Shown here: positions 60,358 to 64,000 of the stretch, piece by piece
Position numbering within the stretch: position 1 is the first letter of the stretch
How the letters are laid out: each line of letters begins with the position of its first letter
NCBI RefSeq assembly: GCF_001618425.1
Contig: NZ_BDCU01000013.1
Span: 1-64,000 of the forward strand
Direction: 5' to 3'
DNA: 64,000 bases
Origin: Nocardia fusca NBRC 14340
GTDB lineage: Bacteria; Actinomycetota; Actinomycetes; Mycobacteriales; Mycobacteriaceae
Position numbers and translations under genes: made by a program
The notes under the pieces: generated by a model
Told to the model about the DNA's origin: nothing
Seen by the model: only the letters and a program-made list of their open reading frames with translations
Database searches by the model: none

Positions 60358-63138
60358 GTGAGCAGCGAATCGAACACCGACCGAGGTGACAGACGCGACC
60401 ACGGCCGCCCGCTGCCGGTCGACGGCGGCCTACGTCAGCTGCTCGATACCGGCCGCGCCCAGCAGGGGCAGCAGCCGTCCGCACCGACCGAACCGGTCGA
60501 ACAGGCCGACAATGTCGCCCCCGGCTGGCGTGGCGGCAGCTCTTGGTTGAACCCCCGCGCCGGTTCCGCCGCGCAGCGGTCCGAGCAGGGCCAGGCCCCC
60601 TCGGGTTCGGGTTCGGATTCCGGCGGCGGTTCTCCCCACACCCCGCCCCCCAATCCGGAAGCCCCCCGCCCCGCCCAACCGGGACCGCCCGGCCGCGGTC
60701 CCGGCGCCCCGGCACCGTCCGGTCCCGGATCGGCAGCGGCTACCGGTGTCCGGCCTGTCACGGGTCCCGGACCGGCGGCGGCTACCGGTGTCCGGCCTGC
60801 CACGGGTCCCGGACCGGCAGCTCCCACGGGTGCCCGGCCGTCCAACGTTCCCGGACCGGCAGTGGCCTCGGATGCCAGGCCTTCCCACGGCCCCGACTCG
60901 ACGGCGCCCTCCGGTCCCGGATCTTCTCCGGGCCCCGGTGCTCCCTCGGGTTCCGGCGGGCCTGCCGGTCCGGCTCGGCCGCCCGGCCCCGCTCGGCGCC
61001 CCGGTCCCGGACCGTCCACTCCACCCGGCCCCGCCCCGGCCGACCCCACCGGGCCCGAGTACACCACCCAGCAGTTCCCGCTGCCCACCGCCGCGCCCGC
61101 ACCCGCCACTTTCGCCGACGCGGATCCGGACGACGCGCCGACCGAGGTCTTCGATTCGAGCGCACTCACCCAGCGGCTCTCCGGGGGACCGTCATCTTGG
61201 CCGGGTCACCCGAACAATCCGACCAGCGCCGATATCCTGTCGCACGGCGACAGATCCGGTCCGCCCGCGCCGCCGGGCGGTCCGGGTGGAGGGCGCGGCA
61301 CCGGTGGATCCGGTGACGACAACGGTCGTTTCTCCGCCGCCCGGAGCTGGCTGCGCGACTCCGCGAACGCCCGGCGGGTCGTGCTGGTCGCCGCCATCGT
61401 GTTCGGCGTCGCGCTCGTGGGCTATATCGCCGACCTGGTGATGACCTCGGGCAAGATTCCGCGCGGCGTCGAGGTCGCCGGGGTCGCCGTCGGCGGGCTG
61501 GACAAAGACGACGCCCGCGCGAAACTGCAGGAGACCCTCGACCCGCGTTCCGGCGAAGTCGTCCCGGTGAAGATCGCCGATGTGCAGACCCAGCTGGTTC
61601 CGGCCGCGGCCGGTCTCGGCGTGGACTGGGAGGCGACCTGGGAGCGAGTAGGCGGTCAGCCGCTCAACCCGGCTTCGCGGCTGCTGTCCTTCGTGGCCAC
61701 CCGCAAGGTCACGGTGGCCAGTTCGGTCGACGAAGCGGCGCTGAGCCGGACCTTCGATGAACTGAAGGTGCACGACCAGCCGCCCGTCGAAGGTGGTATC
61801 CATTTCGAGGGCACACGGCCGGTCGAGGTGAACCCCGTCTCGGGCCGGGTCCTGGACCTCGGCGCGGCCCGCACGGTCATCATCGAGCAGTGGGCGACCG
61901 CGAGCACCCTGGATCTGCCGGTCGCCGTGGCGCCGCCCGCCGTCCGCCAGGATGCGATCGATGCGGCCATGCACCAGATCGCCGAACCCGCGGTGAGCGC
62001 GCCGGTGTCCTACACCGGTAAGGGAGACGCCACTGCCGCTCTGAGTCCGGAACAGATCGCCACCATCGTCGGTTTCGTACCGGACGGGCACGGCGGGCTG
62101 CGGGTCGAGTTCGACCACAAGGTGGCCACCGACCTGCTCGCCCCCCAGCTGGCCTCCACGGAGGTCGAACCCAAAGACGCGACCTTCACCTTTTCCGGTG
62201 CGCCCACCGTGGTGCCCGCCGTGGTCGGCGACAAGATCAACTGGGCCAAGACGCTGGAGCAGCTGCCGGCGATGCTCGCCGCGACCGGCGCCCCGCGCAC
62301 CACACCGGCGATCTACGAGCGGATCGAACCCAAGCTCACCACGCAGGCCGCCGAGGCGCTCGGTATCAACGAAACGATGGGCGAGTTCACCACCAGCGGT
62401 TTCAGCGGCCCCTCCGGGGTGAACATCCGCACGGTCGCGCAGGAGGTCGACGGTGCGGTCGTCAAGCCCGGCGATACTTTCTCACTCAACACCCACACCG
62501 GTCCGCGTACCGCCGCCGAAGGCTATGTGGAATCGGGCATCATCGATCACGGCCGGCCCAGCAAGGCCGTGGGCGGCGGGATCAGCCAGTTCGCCACCAC
62601 CCTCTACAACGCGGCTTATTTCGCGGGCCTGGAGGACGCCGGCCACACCGAACACAGCTACTACATCTCCCGCTATCCGGCGGCCCGCGAAGCGACCGTG
62701 TTCGACGGCGCCATCGACCTCCAGTTCCGCAACAACACCCCGCACGGCGTCTACATCCAAGCCTTCGCCGACAGCTCCGAGGTGACCGTTCGCATCTGGG
62801 GTACCAAAACGGTGAACGTGGAATCGATCACCGGTGACAAGACCAAGCCGACGGAACCGGAAACCATCACCCTGCCCGCGGGCGACGACTGCATCGCCTC
62901 CACGGGCGCTCCTGGGTTCACCATCTCCGACACTCGGGTGATCACCGATATCAATACCGGCGCGGAGGTCTCCCGCCACACCCGGACCGTGAAATACGAT
63001 CCGGTGCCGGAGGTCAAATGCGAGTCACCGGACGAGAAGAAGCCGGAGGAATCCAGCGACGAGCCGAGCGGCGGCAGCCGGCCCAGCGGTAGCACCACCC
63101 CCAGCAGCCGGCCCAGCAGTCGTCCCGGTTCGCGCTGA
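60358..63138 (+). CDS. VanW-family envelope protein with long Pro-rich N terminus
   Basis: A 926-residue protein. Residues 1-330 or so are cytoplasmic, low complexity and rich in Pro, Gly, Ala and Thr, with 14-residue tandem repeats. A single membrane helix follows (VVLVAAIVFGVALVGYIADL). The extracellular part holds a PF12229-type peptidoglycan-binding-like domain (IPRGVEVAGVAVGGLDKDDA), repeated once, then the VanW domain with FTTSGFSGPSGVNIRTVAQE, the conserved VVKPGDTFSLNTHTGPRTA, GGGISQFATTLYNAAYFAGL and the final HSYYISRYPAAREAT. VanW is found in some vancomycin-resistance clusters, function unknown. GTG 60358 follows GGGGAGGACGG. A Ser/Pro-rich tail ends the protein. It probably acts at the cell wall. 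Confidence 0.88.
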   Translation: MSSESNTDRGDRRDHGRPLPVDGGLRQLLDTGRAQQGQQPSAPTEPVEQADNVAPGWRGGSSWLNPRAGSAAQRSEQGQAPSGSGSDSGGGSPHTPPPNPEAPRPAQPGPPGRGPGAPAPSGPGSAAATGVRPVTGPGPAAATGVRPATGPGPAAPTGARPSNVPGPAVASDARPSHGPDSTAPSGPGSSPGPGAPSGSGGPAGPARPPGPARRPGPGPSTPPGPAPADPTGPEYTTQQFPLPTAAPAPATFADADPDDAPTEVFDSSALTQRLSGGPSSWPGHPNNPTSADILSHGDRSGPPAPPGGPGGGRGTGGSGDDNGRFSAARSWLRDSANARRVVLVAAIVFGVALVGYIADLVMTSGKIPRGVEVAGVAVGGLDKDDARAKLQETLDPRSGEVVPVKIADVQTQLVPAAAGLGVDWEATWERVGGQPLNPASRLLSFVATRKVTVASSVDEAALSRTFDELKVHDQPPVEGGIHFEGTRPVEVNPVSGRVLDLGAARTVIIEQWATASTLDLPVAVAPPAVRQDAIDAAMHQIAEPAVSAPVSYTGKGDATAALSPEQIATIVGFVPDGHGGLRVEFDHKVATDLLAPQLASTEVEPKDATFTFSGAPTVVPAVVGDKINWAKTLEQLPAMLAATGAPRTTPAIYERIEPKLTTQAAEALGINETMGEFTTSGFSGPSGVNIRTVAQEVDGAVVKPGDTFSLNTHTGPRTAAEGYVESGIIDHGRPSKAVGGGISQFATTLYNAAYFAGLEDAGHTEHSYYISRYPAAREATVFDGAIDLQFRNNTPHGVYIQAFADSSEVTVRIWGTKTVNVESITGDKTKPTEPETITLPAGDDCIASTGAPGFTISDTRVITDINTGAEVSRHTRTVKYDPVPEVKCESPDEKKPEESSDEPSGGSRPSGSTTPSSRPSSRPGSR
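60721..60888 (+). repeat. Four 42-bp in-frame tandem repeats in the VanW gene
   Basis: Units start at 60721, 60763, 60805 and 60847. They encode a 14-residue motif whose first two copies are GPGSAAATGVRPVT and GPGPAAATGVRPAT. The third and fourth have diverged (GPGPAAPTGARPSN, VPGPAVASDARPSH). Repeat number may vary between strains. Confidence 0.88.
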
Positions 63139-63148
63139 GAGACCGAAC

Positions 63149-63183
63149 AGTGCCCGCCCCGGCAGTTGGCCGGGGCGGGCACT
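63149..63183. terminator. Bidirectional terminator between VanW and DUF4185 genes
   Basis: A perfect 15-bp stem AGTGCCCGCCCCGGC / GCCGGGGCGGGCACT with loop AGTTG, followed by GTCGTTT on the plus strand. It lies between convergent stops, so it can serve both genes. Confidence 0.88.
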
Positions 63184-63199
63184 GTCGTTTCCGAGAGGG

Positions 63200-64000
63200 T
63201 TACAGCGGTGTGCGCATCAGGAGCACGTTGTACTGGCGATGCACGGTGAGCAGGAAGTACAGGTCGCTGCCGGTCTGGTAGGGGAAGATCATGGGCGCGT
63301 AGGCCGTCGGCAGCGCGGCCGCTTCCAGCAGCACCCGGGGCGTGCTCCACGGTCCCTCCGGCGTGTCCGCGGTGCGCAGCACCACCGAGTTGTACGGATC
63401 GGTCGTCAGCATCACGAACTTGCGCAGATGGTCATTCCACTGCACCGACAGCTCGGCCACCCCGTCGACGACCGGCGCGGCGGCTCTGGCATCGTTCGGC
63501 TTCCAGCCGTGCCCGTCCCAGTACTCGTAGGCGTCGATATTCGCGATATCGGCTTCCCGCACCCGGGACACGTACCCGGGATGATTCCGGCCCGCCGGAG
63601 TGCCGTACCGGTACACGAATCCGTCGTCCTTCACGAACGCGTTCTGCTGGAACCGCTCGTGGCCGTCCACATTCGCCCGGCGCGTGGTCGGCAGCTGTGC
63701 CCAGGTCCGTCCGCCGTCACCGGACGCGGCGAGCGTAGCGAAGTTGGTGGTCCACAGACCGTGGTCGCCCCACTCCTTCACCGACATCATGCTCAGGTAC
63801 TGCACGCCGCCCACCGAGATACCGGCGGTCGGGATCAAACTGATCTCGATGCCCGGGATCTTCGGGCTGGGCAGCGGATTCGGGACCGCGCCGTCGAATA
63901 CGATGCCCTGTGCCGGATCCTTCGTGTGGCTGAAGAACAGGGCATTGCTGGTCCACGCCCACACACTGCCGGCCAGTAGGTTCGGCACACCAAGACCCGC
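63200..64000 (-). CDS. DUF4185 protein, 5' end beyond the window
   Basis: The C-terminal 266 or so residues of a DUF4185 protein; the frame runs off the right edge, so the start is not seen. DUF4185 proteins are exported five-bladed propeller-like, glycosidase-related proteins found in mycolic-acid actinomycetes. Features include SVWAWTSNALFFSHTKDPAQ, the blade-like AASGDGGRTWAQLP, ELSVQWNDHLRKFVMLTTDP, then LRTADTPEGPWSTPRVLL and FLLTVHRQYNVLLMR. Some members degrade arabinan of the mycobacterial type. A signal peptide cannot be assessed here. Confidence 0.85.
   Translation of the reverse strand, partial: AGLGVPNLLAGSVWAWTSNALFFSHTKDPAQGIVFDGAVPNPLPSPKIPGIEISLIPTAGISVGGVQYLSMMSVKEWGDHGLWTTNFATLAASGDGGRTWAQLPTTRRANVDGHERFQQNAFVKDDGFVYRYGTPAGRNHPGYVSRVREADIANIDAYEYWDGHGWKPNDARAAAPVVDGVAELSVQWNDHLRKFVMLTTDPYNSVVLRTADTPEGPWSTPRVLLEAAALPTAYAPMIFPYQTGSDLYFLLTVHRQYNVLLMRTPL

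Noticed and set aside
1..64000. tRNA or rRNA genes
   Set aside because: No cloverleaf-like segments with a conserved TPsiC arm and no rRNA-like sequence were seen by eye; a dedicated scan would settle it.

Overview
The window looks like chromosomal DNA of a mycolic-acid-containing actinomycete, most likely Nocardia or a close relative. The DNA is very GC-rich and GTG starts are common. Genes typical of the mycolate group are present: an MmpL3-type trehalose monomycolate exporter, an AftD-type arabinofuranosyltransferase, a DUF3068 envelope protein and the htdX-fabG4-fadA2 set. Gene order follows Mycobacterium tuberculosis in blocks, as I recall that map: leuS and yqgE (Rv0041, Rv0038); YbhN, AI-2E, mmpL3, NYN, trmB, two GTPase-like genes and pckA (Rv0204c-Rv0211); methyltransferase, glycosyltransferase, membrane protein, aftD, DUF2613, lpqI and tetR (Rv0224c-Rv0238); htdX, fabG4 and fadA2 (Rv0241c-Rv0243). 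No tRNA, rRNA, CRISPR array, transposase or prophage was seen.

Layout. 0-5.2 kb: leuS and a Tat-exported PhoX/DUF839 protein, followed by a 37-bp tandem repeat. 5.4-6.2 kb: a secreted GH25 muramidase. 6.5-8.7 kb: a compact three-gene operon (TIGR04222 membrane protein with a Gly/Cys tail, a DUF692/MNIO enzyme and a small partner) that looks like an undescribed RiPP-type modification system. This is the most interesting locus. 8.8-15.2 kb: a secreted low-complexity protein, an EXLDI protein under a very clear palindromic leaderless promoter, an aldo/keto reductase remnant, yqgE, an acyltransferase, a GNAT, a zinc alcohol dehydrogenase, a deazaflavin-type oxidoreductase and aroQ. 15.5-22.5 kb: a penicillin-binding-protein homologue whose catalytic motifs are lost, DUF3054, YbhN, an adenylate cyclase, an AI-2E exporter and a DUF1707 protein. 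22.6-32.6 kb: the mmpL3-NYN-trmB operon, divergent from two dynamin/GTPase-like genes and pckA.

32.7-34.6 kb is a small accessory stretch with an orphan SMI1/KNR4 immunity-type gene and short or broken frames. 34.6-48.7 kb holds the arabinan and envelope glycosylation genes, DUF2613, an isochorismate synthase, a universal stress protein, lpqI and a tetR. 48.8-54.7 kb is more variable: a DUF5685 protein with a dense cysteine tail, an acyltransferase-3 protein, DUF3068, a GNAT gene of clearly lower GC, and a truncated DUF418 gene. 55-58.7 kb: htdX-fabG4 and divergent fadA2 around a perfect 20-bp palindrome. A near copy of that palindrome overlaps the -10 box of the tetR gene at 48.0 kb, which suggests one regulator for both. 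59-64 kb: a 6-phosphogluconate dehydrogenase, a VanW-family protein with a long Pro-rich N terminus, and the 3' part of a DUF4185 gene.

Functions are assigned from family knowledge and visible motifs. No database search was possible, so orthology to M. tuberculosis genes rests on recalled gene order and motifs.
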